Under the pieces are notes generated by a model, which saw only the letters and a list, made by a program, of their open reading frames with translations, had not been told where the DNA came from and made no database searches. A stretch of DNA of 61,041 bases from Planctomycetota bacterium (GTDB lineage: Bacteria; Planctomycetota; Planctomycetia; Planctomycetales; Planctomycetaceae), in the NCBI GenBank assembly GCA_027618475.1, contig JAQCEJ010000025.1, positions 1 through 61,041 on the forward strand, written 5' to 3'. A program made the position numbers and the translations under genes. Below, in pieces: positions 48,037-57,512 of this stretch (positions are counted from its first letter, which is position 1; each line of letters starts with the position of its first letter).

Positions 48037-49476
48037 ATGTTTGTCATTTCGATTCGACGGCGTGTCCCAGTCATTTTGATCCTTTTATTTTGGCTCATTT
48101 CGCCCGGTTTTGTCCACGCGCGCGATCTGCACGTCGACCCGGCAAACGGCGACGACGCACACGACGGCATCTCTCAACCCGTGAAAACGTTCAATCGCGT
48201 GCTGCGTCTTGCTGAAGCGGGGGATACGATTCATCTGTTGCCGATCGTTTATCACGACTGGTTTGGCATCTTCGATAAATCGGGCGAACCCGGAAAGCCA
48301 ATCGTCATCGATGGACACGGAGCGACGCTCGACGGGTGTGATCGGCTCGACCCCACGGGGTGGCATGAGGTCTCCCCCGGTTTGTTTCGGCACGACGATC
48401 TTTGCCCGCTGACCGATGCGATTATCGCCCGCTGGTTTTTCTTGTGGGATGGCGAAATGAACCGTATGCATCGCTGCTCGAAAGGACCGAGCGAACCGCT
48501 GAAAGCACCGAACGATCTTGCCCCCGGCGAATGGACTTTCGTGAAAGACGAGTCGCGCGAGGCACGTCCCGGTTATATCCATGGTTCGTTTTACATCCGT
48601 TTGCCCAAGGGACAATCGCTCGACGACGCCGATATTCACATTCCGTATCGCGTCGCCGGTGTGCTGATACACGGCGACAGTCGACATTGGATCGTGAAGA
48701 ACATCACGTCGATCCATCCTTACAATGACGGTTTCAATCTTTCCGATTGCCGCGACATCGAATTCGAGAACATCCGCGCGATCGATTGCGGCGACGACGG
48801 GATCAGTGCACATGGCAATTGCCAATATCGCGTCAAGGGCCTCACATCGATCGGCAACGCGACCGGCATTTGCGATACGGGGAGCAGCCGGACACGTTAC
48901 GAAAACGTTTACATCCGCGACTGCGAGGGGTTCGATTTGTTCTTTTTGAACAACGGCCGGTATTCGCTGAAAAACGCCGTCGTGCTCTCGTCGGCCGCAA
49001 AGTCGTTGTATTTGCAAGGTGATGAAAACCCGATCTCGCCTTGCGACTGTTCGTTGGAAAACGTCCTGTTTCGCAGAGTGAAAGGACTCAACGAGGTTCG
49101 CGTCTCTCCCAACTGCCGGTTGACGGCGAAACGCTGCACGTTTCTCAATCTCGACCTTCAGGCGACGGGGGGAGACGTCGATCTGGAAGAGTGTTACCTC
49201 GGCGGATGGGTCGACGACGAAACGCCGCGGGCGATGCGTGTGCATCTCTGGCCCGACGCCACATGGCGCGGACAGAGGAACGTTTACGTATTCGAGTCAC
49301 TACGTCTGGGGCAGGAGACATTTACGGCTGAGACCTTCGAGAGGTTTCGTGAGCGGACGGATTCCGATTTTGAATCTCGCTGGATGTCGGTCGAACCCGC
49401 CGCGCTTGAAGAGTCGGGAATCGGTGCCGACATGACAAGTCTGAAATCGCTGATGGAAGCGAATGTGGTCCCCTGA
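48037..49476 (+). CDS. Secreted right-handed beta-helix protein
   Basis: 479 aa. A Sec signal (VPVILILLFWLISPGFVHARD) leads to the typical opening LHVDPANGDDAHDGISQPVKTFNRVLRLAEAGDTIHLLP of DUF1565-like parallel beta-helix proteins. Successive coils follow (HWIVKNITSIHPYNDGFNLSDCRDIEFENIRAIDCGDDGISAHGNCQYRVKGLTSIGNATGICDTGSSRTRYENVYIRDCEGFDLFFLNNGRYSLKNAVVLSS). Many members are polysaccharide lyases or adhesins; the catalytic residues are not identifiable. A single half-site (ggtttcataat, 48002-48012) lies 24 bp upstream of the start. It ends 19 bp before the convergent giant kinase gene. Confidence 0.88.
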   Translation: MFVISIRRRVPVILILLFWLISPGFVHARDLHVDPANGDDAHDGISQPVKTFNRVLRLAEAGDTIHLLPIVYHDWFGIFDKSGEPGKPIVIDGHGATLDGCDRLDPTGWHEVSPGLFRHDDLCPLTDAIIARWFFLWDGEMNRMHRCSKGPSEPLKAPNDLAPGEWTFVKDESREARPGYIHGSFYIRLPKGQSLDDADIHIPYRVAGVLIHGDSRHWIVKNITSIHPYNDGFNLSDCRDIEFENIRAIDCGDDGISAHGNCQYRVKGLTSIGNATGICDTGSSRTRYENVYIRDCEGFDLFFLNNGRYSLKNAVVLSSAAKSLYLQGDENPISPCDCSLENVLFRRVKGLNEVRVSPNCRLTAKRCTFLNLDLQATGGDVDLEECYLGGWVDDETPRAMRVHLWPDATWRGQRNVYVFESLRLGQETFTAETFERFRERTDSDFESRWMSVEPAALEESGIGADMTSLKSLMEANVVP

Positions 49477-49495
49477 ACGGCGATGAATCCCGTGA

Positions 49496-52400
49496 TCAGT
49501 CGGCGTCGGTATCGATCGTCACCCAATTCGCCCCGATGATCTTGCCGTGATGGTTATTGCCGGACGAATCGGTGAGCACGTCGCCCTGACCCTCGTCGAA
49601 ATGGTACAAGACAATTGCTGCTTCATCGGCATTAAGATGCGACTCGGGAGTAAATTCACCCTGGTAACGGCCCCCGTTCGAGATGCGCAACTCGTCGATC
49701 GTTCCTTTGAAATACCGCGTCAACGTTTCACCATCTGAGCCGACGGCGGCACCGAGCAGAAATGCATCGAGCTTTGAGGGAATAACATTGGGGTCGGGAG
49801 GCGTCACATCGGCATCGCTGCGTGTCCCGCCGCTTCGCTGCAACTTGCCGTCGACGTACAACCGCAGCGTTTCTCCTTCCCAGACCAACGCGGCATGATG
49901 GCGGGTATCGTAGTAATCGGTCCGCTTATCCACGCGTGTAAACCAGTAATAGATCGTGTTGGTGATCCGCCGATCATGCACCATCTCGAACCACGCCTCA
50001 TTCGGGCGGTCTGCGAGAACGTGAAAGCCGCCTAACGTCGCCGGATTGAAAGCCGAAATCACGGCGTCGGTTCGCGACTCAACGGTCGACGAATCGGTTT
50101 TCTCGCCGGAAAATATAGTAAACCAAACTTCAACCGTTCCAGTTCCCTTGGGATCGATTGGAAAAACGGGAAGTCGAACGTGGTCGTTTTCGCCGTCGAA
50201 TTTGAGAGCACCGTTCGCATCGTTTTGAGGGACAGAAACATCACTCTTCACCCACTTCGCCCCGATAATCTTTCCGTGATGGTTATTGCCTGACGAATCG
50301 GTGAGCACATCGCTGCCGACTTTTGCGAAATCGTAGATCGCCAGCGTGTCGGCGTCGGCGGTGAGTTGTACTGCCGGAGTAAAATCGTCTTCGTAGCGTC
50401 GACCTTCTGAAATGCGGACGTCTCGCATCTCGCCGTCGAACCAGCGCTCGCCGTCGTGCTTGAGTTTGTCGTTCGGGCAACCACCAATGTAGAGACCTCC
50501 TTCGGTCGGTTGGAGAACAAAATCGATGAGATAAATGGACGTTTTCTTTCCATCGATGAATAACTGCATTTGATCTCGTTCGTATGTCGCCGCGAGATGG
50601 ACCCACTTTTCGGGGACGATCGTGGTATCAGATTGCATGAGGAGAGATCGGTTGTTGTACCTTCTGCCGACTCCCCAGGTGTTGCCCGACTGATAGATCG
50701 TCAACCAGTTCGGCCCCAGCCAGCTGAAGAGATTCGCAGTATCGGACGCTGCACGGGGTCTGACCCAGGCTTCGAGTGTGACGGATTGATCGTCGACATC
50801 GGGGAGACTCTGCACTTCGACGTAATCGCCATCGCCGCCGAAGATGAGAGCAACAGATTTTGCCTTCATGGGAGACGGGGCACGGAGCAACCGCCGCACG
50901 TCGTCGATCGACAGCGCCACACGAAAACCATTGTTTCCTGTCGCCACGTCTCGCGGGAGCTCCTGCCGGGTCGATGCGCGACAGTAGACCTGCCAGCAGT
51001 CCATCGCGCCGCCGCGGTTGACGGCGGCGTCATGGTCGGTTTCAATGGGGTCGGTGATCGCATCGGTCGTATAGGGTCTTAGTCGCGTGTCGGCACAGAA
51101 CTCCCACACATTGCCGAGCATGTCGTACAACCCGAATGCGTTTGGTTGAAATTGTCCGACGGGTGCCGTCACCAGATAACCGTCGCTGAGTTTGTCACCT
51201 TCGCCGGTGCCGAAGAACTTCTGCCACTCGGCATCTTGCAAATTTCCGAGTTCTGTCAACCGCGCGACCTCATCGCCGAGATAGAACCGCGTTGTGGTTC
51301 CCGCGCGGCAGGCGTATTCCCACTCGGCTTCAGTGGGGAGTCGATACGTCGCGTCGCCGCTCAACCAACGGCAGAAGGCATGGGCGTCGTTCCAGGTGAC
51401 GAGCACGACGGGATGCCGGTCGTTCTGCTCGAATCCGGGGGAGTTCCACACGAATGCTGGCTCGACTCGCATCTCTTTGGTCGCGAGGTCGACTGATTTT
51501 CCCCCTTCGCCCGTGCGTTCGGCATCGGTGCGATAATCGGTCGCATTGACGAACTCGGTGAATTGCCCGCGTGTGATTTCAGTCGAGGCGAGGTAGAACG
51601 GCTGCGAAATCGTCACTTCGTGTTGAGGTTTTTCGTCGGGTTTTGCCACGGCATCGCTTGCGGACGCCCCCATCATGAATCCCCCCGGCGGGATGAGGAC
51701 GAACTTCATGCCGATCGAGTTTGTGTATTCGATCGGCACGCCGAGATGGGCCGCCCAGGCTTCTTGATGGGCCCGAGCGGTTGCGCTATCGAATGGGGCA
51801 ACTGCAGGCGGTGGGGAAGTGATTACGTCACGATTGACGGAGTGGGCTTGACTATCGGCAGTTCGAATACTTTCTGACAGCGACTTCTTGACGGCATCGA
51901 CCGATAGCGTGATGCGAATGCCGTAATAATTCCGAGCTTCGCGACCTTGCGGCAATCGACTGGCAGAGCGACTCACCGGTGCGACTTGAAAGATATTGCC
52001 GCCGCGAATCATCCCTAGCGATTGGAACGAAAAAGAACTTTGTGGGTCGATAGAATTCGATTCGCGTCGCATCTGATAGCAGTCGGCGTCCCACGAATCT
52101 TGCACCAACTCACTTACGTTTCCATGAATGTCAAACAACCCAAAAGGATTTTCTTGCAACTCGCCGACTGCGTGTGTTCGAACTTTGGCATTTTCTTTCG
52201 ACCATCCTGCCTGCTTAAGGTCTAGATCGCTGTCGCCAATCCAATATTTCGATGTCGTTCCTGCGCGACAGGCGAATTCCCATTCGGCCTCCGAAGGCAA
52301 GCGGTATCCATTACCCGAAAGCAGAGAAATATCATCTATTTTCCGAATATAACAGGGTTGTAAATGTTCGGTCGAAGAGAGTGATAAACAAAATCGGACC

Positions 52401-54298
52401 GCATCATCCGTCGAGATCGACTCGACAGGGTAATTCTCTGTATCGATCTGATCGATTACATTTTTTCTCCCCATACCTGTCTCGGAAAAATATGATGGAT
52501 TCTCGCCTGTGACCCGTTTGTACTGGCTTTGGGTGACTTCATAAGCAGAGAAATAATGTGGTTTTGTTAATACGACCCGATGTCGTGGTCCCTCGCTTTG
52601 AATGCGCTGTTTCACGTCGTCATTTCCGCCCAATGAAATTGCTTCTTCTATTTGTTCGGCCGAACTCCCCATCATAAATTCCCCCGGCGGAACAAGGATG
52701 AACTTCATGCCGATGCTGTTTGTGTATTCGATCGGCACGCCGAGGTATTTCGCCCATTCCTCTTGATGCGTTTTCGCCTGCTGTGCATCAAAGGGAGCAA
52801 TCGCCGGTTTCGGAGCGTCGGCGGGCCAGCCATGCCACGCTTCGCTGGAGGGGGATGTGTTGACGACCTCGGCATCTTCAATCGGAATCGGCTCTGACGA
52901 TAGCGAAATGATCATCACCACCAACATGACGACTGCCGCCGGAATACCCGCGGCAAGTTGAAGTTTTCGCTGCTTCCACCATGGTGGTGACGAATCAGCG
53001 ACCGCCGTAATGGGTTTATGCAGGTCTGCCTTCGTCATCCGCGTCAACGTGTGAGGGTCGGTATCGGCTGCCGGTTTTTCTCCCGACGCCTCCTTCATTG
53101 CCGTCACGCCGCGGTTCGGGGCGGTCTTGCCGGTCGGTTTGGAACTCTCCGACGACGGCAAGATCCGCGACGGTCGGCTACCGATTTCCTGAAGAAAACT
53201 TTTCAGCTGAGAATCTTCCGATCGGATCGACGACAGTTCCGGTGCAACCGCTTCGCCACGCTGGCATTTTTCGAGATCGGCGATCACTTCGGTCATCGTC
53301 TGGTAGCGGTCCGCCGGTTTCTTGGCGATCATTTTTTGAAAGATGTGGTCCAGAGCGTGGCTGATCGAACGGGTGGAAACCTCGGACGGCAACTGTTCGC
53401 GTAACGAGGGGATCACCGATTCGCGATGCGCGACGAGTTTTTCCATAATCGTCGAGCCGGCATACACCGGCTTGCCGGTCAGCAGATAGTGCAGCGTGCA
53501 ACCAAGACTGTAGATGTCGCTGCGCGCATCGGCATGCTTCGTGTTAAGCGCCTGCTCGGGAGACATGTAATCGACCGTTCCCATGACCGTGCCGGTTGCC
53601 GTCAGTTCGGCTTGAATCGACTGATCGTCTCCTTCTTCGATGCGTGCCAGGCCCATGTCGAGAATCTTGACCGTCCCCTGACGATCGAGCAGCAGATTCG
53701 ACGGTTTGATATCGCGATGAATCACGCCGCGACGGTGAGCGAATTCCAATCCTCGCGCGGCATGCAGGACACAATAGATCGCCGAATCGACCGGTGACGG
53801 TCCGGTTTTCTTCACCATCTGCGAGAGGTCGTTGCCGTCGACGAATTCCATCACCAGATAATGCGTACCATCAGCTTCGTCGGCGTCGAATGCCGTGACG
53901 ATGTTGGGGTGGGTGAGTTTTGCTGCGGCTTGCACTTCGCGATGAAAGCGGGCAATGGCATCAGCGTTGTCGACAACTTGTGCCGGTAACGTCTTGAGCG
54001 CGACGATGCGGCGCATCCGCTTATGCTCGGCTTTGAGGACCATTCCCATCCCCCCCTGCCCGAGCTTATCGAGGATGACGTAATTGCCGAGAACGAGTTT
54101 TTTGTGATCTCCCTTGATGAGCGACTTCGCCTGCCATGCCGTGAGATGTTTCTCGTGGACGAGGTATTTTGCCAAATCCTCGCCGTGCTGAGGTTTTGTG
54201 CCGGGCGGGATGTTGTCGATAAATGCTTGAACTTCCGCCGCTGTAAACAGGCCGGATGAAACTAATCGTTGTGTGAAGTCGTTGAGAGACAACGGCAT
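49496..54298 (-). CDS. Ser/Thr kinase fused to two FGE-like and two LamG-like domains
   Basis: About 1600 aa from the ATG at 54298 (MPLSLNDFTQRL; an upstream frame to 54364 is possible). Residues about 70-345 are a Hanks-type kinase (GQGGMGMV loop, VALK lysine, HRDIKPSN, DMG in place of DFG, SPEQ). One TM segment follows near 440-465 (LQLAAGIPAAVVMLVVMII). Extracytoplasmic domains: FGE-sulfatase-like 1 (about 515-805), FGE-like 2 (about 850-1140), and two LamG/concanavalin-like modules (about 1145-1355 and 1360-1600), each ending in LTDSSGNNHHGKIIGA. In FGE-like 2 the segment RGGAMDCWQVYCRAS has the C-x4-C spacing of formylglycine-generating enzymes; FGE-like 1 has no cysteines there. The kinase likely phosphorylates cytoplasmic proteins in response to an external signal. 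Confidence 0.95.
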   Translation of the reverse strand: MPLSLNDFTQRLVSSGLFTAAEVQAFIDNIPPGTKPQHGEDLAKYLVHEKHLTAWQAKSLIKGDHKKLVLGNYVILDKLGQGGMGMVLKAEHKRMRRIVALKTLPAQVVDNADAIARFHREVQAAAKLTHPNIVTAFDADEADGTHYLVMEFVDGNDLSQMVKKTGPSPVDSAIYCVLHAARGLEFAHRRGVIHRDIKPSNLLLDRQGTVKILDMGLARIEEGDDQSIQAELTATGTVMGTVDYMSPEQALNTKHADARSDIYSLGCTLHYLLTGKPVYAGSTIMEKLVAHRESVIPSLREQLPSEVSTRSISHALDHIFQKMIAKKPADRYQTMTEVIADLEKCQRGEAVAPELSSIRSEDSQLKSFLQEIGSRPSRILPSSESSKPTGKTAPNRGVTAMKEASGEKPAADTDPHTLTRMTKADLHKPITAVADSSPPWWKQRKLQLAAGIPAAVVMLVVMIISLSSEPIPIEDAEVVNTSPSSEAWHGWPADAPKPAIAPFDAQQAKTHQEEWAKYLGVPIEYTNSIGMKFILVPPGEFMMGSSAEQIEEAISLGGNDDVKQRIQSEGPRHRVVLTKPHYFSAYEVTQSQYKRVTGENPSYFSETGMGRKNVIDQIDTENYPVESISTDDAVRFCLSLSSTEHLQPCYIRKIDDISLLSGNGYRLPSEAEWEFACRAGTTSKYWIGDSDLDLKQAGWSKENAKVRTHAVGELQENPFGLFDIHGNVSELVQDSWDADCYQMRRESNSIDPQSSFSFQSLGMIRGGNIFQVAPVSRSASRLPQGREARNYYGIRITLSVDAVKKSLSESIRTADSQAHSVNRDVITSPPPAVAPFDSATARAHQEAWAAHLGVPIEYTNSIGMKFVLIPPGGFMMGASASDAVAKPDEKPQHEVTISQPFYLASTEITRGQFTEFVNATDYRTDAERTGEGGKSVDLATKEMRVEPAFVWNSPGFEQNDRHPVVLVTWNDAHAFCRWLSGDATYRLPTEAEWEYACRAGTTTRFYLGDEVARLTELGNLQDAEWQKFFGTGEGDKLSDGYLVTAPVGQFQPNAFGLYDMLGNVWEFCADTRLRPYTTDAITDPIETDHDAAVNRGGAMDCWQVYCRASTRQELPRDVATGNNGFRVALSIDDVRRLLRAPSPMKAKSVALIFGGDGDYVEVQSLPDVDDQSVTLEAWVRPRAASDTANLFSWLGPNWLTIYQSGNTWGVGRRYNNRSLLMQSDTTIVPEKWVHLAATYERDQMQLFIDGKKTSIYLIDFVLQPTEGGLYIGGCPNDKLKHDGERWFDGEMRDVRISEGRRYEDDFTPAVQLTADADTLAIYDFAKVGSDVLTDSSGNNHHGKIIGAKWVKSDVSVPQNDANGALKFDGENDHVRLPVFPIDPKGTGTVEVWFTIFSGEKTDSSTVESRTDAVISAFNPATLGGFHVLADRPNEAWFEMVHDRRITNTIYYWFTRVDKRTDYYDTRHHAALVWEGETLRLYVDGKLQRSGGTRSDADVTPPDPNVIPSKLDAFLLGAAVGSDGETLTRYFKGTIDELRISNGGRYQGEFTPESHLNADEAAIVLYHFDEGQGDVLTDSSGNNHHGKIIGANWVTIDTDAD
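49531..49588. repeat. intragenic direct repeat, unit 1
   Basis: Copy 1 of a near-identical segment (about 58 bp; cgccccgatgatcttgccgtgatgg...) in the C-terminal LamG-like coding region. It encodes the LTDSSGNNHHGKIIGA end of the module. Unit 2 is at 50251-50308 and differs at only a few positions, far less than the surrounding sequence. Confidence 0.8.
50251..50308. repeat. intragenic direct repeat, unit 2
   Basis: Copy 2 of the LamG-module end (cgccccgataatctttccgtgatgg...), 720 bp from unit 1 in the same orientation. The high identity over about 58 bp against divergent flanks suggests recent duplication, gene conversion or strong constraint. Confidence 0.8.
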
Positions 54299-54398
54299 GG
54301 GAACCCGATTCCCAGAGAAATGGTCGATAAACAAGCGAAATACCGACTGGCTATCATAATCCAAGTCTCGGCTGTTGTCAGCGATCCGGTTCCAATAA

Positions 54399-54968
54399 TC
54401 AAAGGCGGCTTTTCAACAATTGGCAGAACGCGCGTAGAAATGGAGCGTGCTGATGCCAGCCGCGCGAGCTTATCAGGTTGCCATCGATCACGACGTCTTC
54501 GTCGATGAATTCGCCTCCGAACTGCGTGATATCAAGCTTGCATTTGGGGACGGTCGTTCCCTTTCGACCGACAAGGCACCCTGCAGCAGCAGGTATTTCG
54601 ACGCCGTGGCAAAGCATCCCGATCGGCTTTTCGGCCTCGAAAAAATGCCGTGTGATCCGAAGCAGGTCTTCGTCGTAGCGGAGATACTCCGGTGCTCTTC
54701 CCCCCGAAAAGAACGCGGCGAAATACTCGTTGGGATCGACATCTTTAAAAGCAACCGTTGCCCGCACGTGATACGCCGGCTGCTCGCGGGTGATGTCCCA
54801 CGTGACAACACTGTCGGGAGGAATTTCATGCATGACTCCGTGATACAACCGTGCTTCCGGTCCGGCGACTACGACGTCGTACCCTTCTTCCTGCAAGCGA
54901 AAAAAGGGATAGAGCGTATCCATCACTTCAGTGCCGTCGCCGATCGGAAGAAATATCTTTCGCTTCAT
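54399..54968 (-). CDS. DJ-1/PfpI family protein
   Basis: 189 aa: KRKIFLPIGDGTEVMDTLYPFFRLQEEGYDVVVAGPEARLYHGVMHEIPP. The motif SGGRAPEYLRYDEDLLRI and the nucleophile elbow IGMLCHGVEIPAAAG (Cys-His-Gly) identify a PfpI/DJ-1 (type 1 glutamine amidotransferase-like) protein. Members include glyoxalase III, chaperone-like deglycases and intracellular proteases; which applies cannot be told. It is the third gene of the DUF6807-OYE-DJ-1 operon, starting 24 bp after the OYE stop. Both it and OYE could handle small electrophiles such as reactive carbonyls, a plausible shared theme. Confidence 0.93.
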   Translation of the reverse strand: MKRKIFLPIGDGTEVMDTLYPFFRLQEEGYDVVVAGPEARLYHGVMHEIPPDSVVTWDITREQPAYHVRATVAFKDVDPNEYFAAFFSGGRAPEYLRYDEDLLRITRHFFEAEKPIGMLCHGVEIPAAAGCLVGRKGTTVPKCKLDITQFGGEFIDEDVVIDGNLISSRGWHQHAPFLRAFCQLLKSRL

Positions 54969-54992
54969 CTGTGTGCTCTCTTTCGTTTTCGC

Positions 54993-56435
54993 TTAATCCA
55001 GCGGTGCTTCGTCGATACGACCTTTGATCGCCCCGAGTTGTTCTCGCTCGGGGCGAGATTTGTAATAGGGATCGAGCGGGTAACACCCCGAGACCATGCC
55101 ATTGCGCGGGGCGGTGGTGCAATCGCTAAATGTACGGCAGATTTTCTTACGTGACAGGCGCTGGCCCGAAAGCACGTCGGCAGGGAGATCGGGATACGAC
55201 AATACCATGCGTCCGAGTCCGACGAAATCGACTCCGCCACTATGAACTACGTGTTGTCCGACGTGAGGTAGCCATTCCTGCAGATACGAATACCCCGAAC
55301 CGACGACGATCAGATCGGGAAACCTTTGCTTAAGTTTCGCCGTCGCTTCGATCTGCCGTGCGACTCCCAACAGAGGATCTTCGGGAGGAAGATAACCATC
55401 GGACGGCGGAAAGGCCGCAGGACGCTGCATGTGCGGATTGTAATACGGACTACCCGCTGAAACACAAACGAGTTCGATACCGAGTTGCCTCAGAAGTTCG
55501 AGAAACATCACCGGCTCCGCCAGGTCGATACCGACACCGGTTCCATCGCCTCCGAATGCATAGCGATAATGACCGTTCGTCGCCGGGTGTCCGACACCGT
55601 CCGAGCCGGGCTGAAACGGACAGAAATCGTAGGCGCTCACACGTACGGCGATTTCCAGTTCGGGAACCTCCGCACGCACGCCGGCAACAATTTCGCGAAG
55701 AAACCGCGTGCGGTTCTCGAAGCTCCCGCCGAATTTTCCCGGGCGATCGTATGCCGAAAGAAACTCATGTCCGAGATAGCCATGACAGTGCTTGATATCA
55801 ACAAACGTAAAGCCAGCCTTCCAGGCCCGTCGTGCCGCGTGGATATAGTCGTCGATCAGGCGATCGATGTCGTCGTCGGATAACAGGGTCGAATCGTCGC
55901 TTACTCCGAACCGTGCGTCGAGCAGCGGATGACGATACAGAATGCGCGGTTCCATGCGTTTCTTGTCACGCGGACGACAAAATCGTCCCGAATGCGTCAA
56001 TTGCAAACCGACGAGTAGATCGTCGGTTTTTTGAAAGTGCTGCTGATGCGTCTCGATTAACAGTGTGCGCAAGCCTTCGATGTCCGATAGCGTCGCATCG
56101 TTGATGAGCAACTGATTCGGATTCGCCCGGCCCTCGTTTCGAACGGCGACTGCTTCGCCTCCCCAGATAAGTTTGGCACCGCTGAGACCGAAGTTCTGCC
56201 AGCGGCGTCGGGTCAGCTCTGTCGGTTTTCCATCGTCGGTCCCGTCCCAACCTTCCATCGGCAGAATGCAAAATCGGTTGCCTATCGATCCTCGGTTGCG
56301 AACAAGCGGTTGTGCCAGCGGCGCAGTCGAACCGGTTACGACCGCGCGATCGAATGGCAGCGGAATGCTTAACGTACTCAAATGCGATGCGAATTCATCG
56401 GCCGTCTTGAATGAAGCCACACGAGGAAACGACAT
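54993..56435 (-). CDS. NADH:flavin oxidoreductase (old yellow enzyme family)
   Basis: 480 aa FMN-dependent TIM-barrel oxidoreductase. Signatures include an FMN phosphate region ([22 protein letters not shown]), the [28 protein letters not shown] active-site segment, and [23 protein letters not shown]. The C-terminus has [19 protein letters not shown], a cysteine group similar to that of the 4Fe-4S-containing 2,4-dienoyl-CoA reductase subfamily, but the second (NADPH) half is absent, so it is the single-domain form. It likely reduces an activated alkene. The gene starts 4 nt after the DUF6807 gene stop, so the two are translationally linked. Confidence 0.92.
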   Translation of the reverse strand: MSFPRVASFKTADEFASHLSTLSIPLPFDRAVVTGSTAPLAQPLVRNRGSIGNRFCILPMEGWDGTDDGKPTELTRRRWQNFGLSGAKLIWGGEAVAVRNEGRANPNQLLINDATLSDIEGLRTLLIETHQQHFQKTDDLLVGLQLTHSGRFCRPRDKKRMEPRILYRHPLLDARFGVSDDSTLLSDDDIDRLIDDYIHAARRAWKAGFTFVDIKHCHGYLGHEFLSAYDRPGKFGGSFENRTRFLREIVAGVRAEVPELEIAVRVSAYDFCPFQPGSDGVGHPATNGHYRYAFGGDGTGVGIDLAEPVMFLELLRQLGIELVCVSAGSPYYNPHMQRPAAFPPSDGYLPPEDPLLGVARQIEATAKLKQRFPDLIVVGSGYSYLQEWLPHVGQHVVHSGGVDFVGLGRMVLSYPDLPADVLSGQRLSRKKICRTFSDCTTAPRNGMVSGCYPLDPYYKSRPEREQLGAIKGRIDEAPLD

Positions 56436-56439
56436 CGAT

Positions 56440-57396
56440 TCACTTCGCTTTCATCACTTTACAGACGTACCTGAACTCTTCGGAGGGATCATAGACGGGA
56501 TGATTATCATCGACGCCGTGAAACACCGCCGCGAAGCGAATGCGGAATGTTTCTCCCTTCTTCACGGTCACTGCGCTCTTCTCTCCCTGCTTCATCGCCG
56601 CGCGGCCGAACGGGTTGGCGACGAACACTCCGTAGTCGCGGTTGTGCCACCACGATTCGCGAAAGTTCTCTGGATCGGTCATCAGCGTGATGCCGCAGGT
56701 GCGGCCCCCGATATTGCCTGAGTAATCGCACCACGCGGCGGGTTGCCCCCACGTTTTTTCAGCCGTGGTGACGCCGTGACTGTTACGGATGACGCCGCCG
56801 TTCTTTTCGGTAATCGCCGTTGCCACACGAGCACCGAATCCCATCTCTTCCTGATCACCGAAGACAATCTCGGAACGATCGGCATGAAAGAGAGCATCCC
56901 AGACAATCAACCAACCATGCCCCCTTTCTTCAACGATATACCGATTCGTCAAAGTGCAGAGAACGTCGTCCTCTTCCGTCCGCAATCGACACTCAGTCGT
57001 GAAGGTGATGCGGTTGTCGTGCACTTCCGGCTCTTCGGTCAAGCGTACATGTTCGATTTGTCCTTTGTTGCGCCAGAAGTCGGAACCGTTGATGTCGCCG
57101 AACGCGAGCCACAAGCCGGGATGCATCGTTTCGTGGTCGGTCGCGTCCTGCCCATCCAGCGGGGGATGATTGCGAGTGACGTTGAAGCCCGCCGGCTCGA
57201 GGACATTGGCAAAATACGGCCTGAGTATCTTCTCGTCCCGAAAGTTAAATTCAGCGAACGATCGCGGATTCTTGAATTGAAGTCGATCTTCGTGTTGAAT
57301 GGCGGCGAAAAAGGGTTCGCCCGCAGCAAGAAACCCCGGCAGCGACACCACCAGCGCGAGATACGAAACGACGAGAAACAATCGGTGATTTTTCAT
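56440..57396 (-). CDS. PmoA-like (DUF6807) secreted protein
   Basis: About 318 aa from the ATG at 57396, which begins the signal peptide ([26 protein letters not shown]). The domain pattern fits the DUF6807/PmoA-like family: [90 protein letters not shown]-terminal DHP-like segment ([23 protein letters not shown] in meaning) follows. Despite the PmoA name in databases, such planctomycete proteins are not methane monooxygenase subunits; they are frequent in carbohydrate- or sulfate-related clusters and lack a proven function. It is the first gene of a three-gene operon. Confidence 0.88.
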   Translation of the reverse strand: MKNHRLFLVVSYLALVVSLPGFLAAGEPFFAAIQHEDRLQFKNPRSFAEFNFRDEKILRPYFANVLEPAGFNVTRNHPPLDGQDATDHETMHPGLWLAFGDINGSDFWRNKGQIEHVRLTEEPEVHDNRITFTTECRLRTEEDDVLCTLTNRYIVEERGHGWLIVWDALFHADRSEIVFGDQEEMGFGARVATAITEKNGGVIRNSHGVTTAEKTWGQPAAWCDYSGNIGGRTCGITLMTDPENFRESWWHNRDYGVFVANPFGRAAMKQGEKSAVTVKKGETFRIRFAAVFHGVDDNHPVYDPSEEFRYVCKVMKAK

Positions 57397-57455
57397 GTTT
57401 GTCTTCCCATGGGGAATATCGATTATTGCAATAGTTTCATACTGCTGAAATCCAA

Positions 57456-57502
57456 CCGTTCGTGAGTTTCGTGGTATGGTCAACCACGAAACTCACGAAC
57501 GG
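57456..57502. repeat. perfect 20-bp hairpin between two minus-strand genes
   Basis: Arms ccgttcgtgagtttcgtggt (57456-57475) and its exact complement (57483-57502) enclose a 7-nt loop. It lies 10 bp after the aldo/keto reductase stop and 59 bp before the start of the DUF6807 gene. Stem strength would allow transcription termination, but no T-run follows on either strand, so a transposon-derived palindrome or mRNA-processing site is equally possible. Confidence 0.9.
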
Positions 57503-57512
57503 ACACGAATTA

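Noticed and set aside
48085-49245. 386-codon minus-strand frame opposite the beta-helix gene
   Set aside because: The plus strand has a signal peptide and clear beta-helix repeats; the antisense product has none.
56440-57396. Literal methane monooxygenase subunit (PmoA)
   Set aside because: The database name is misleading: this is a soluble secreted DUF6807 protein without the membrane helices of particulate methane monooxygenase.
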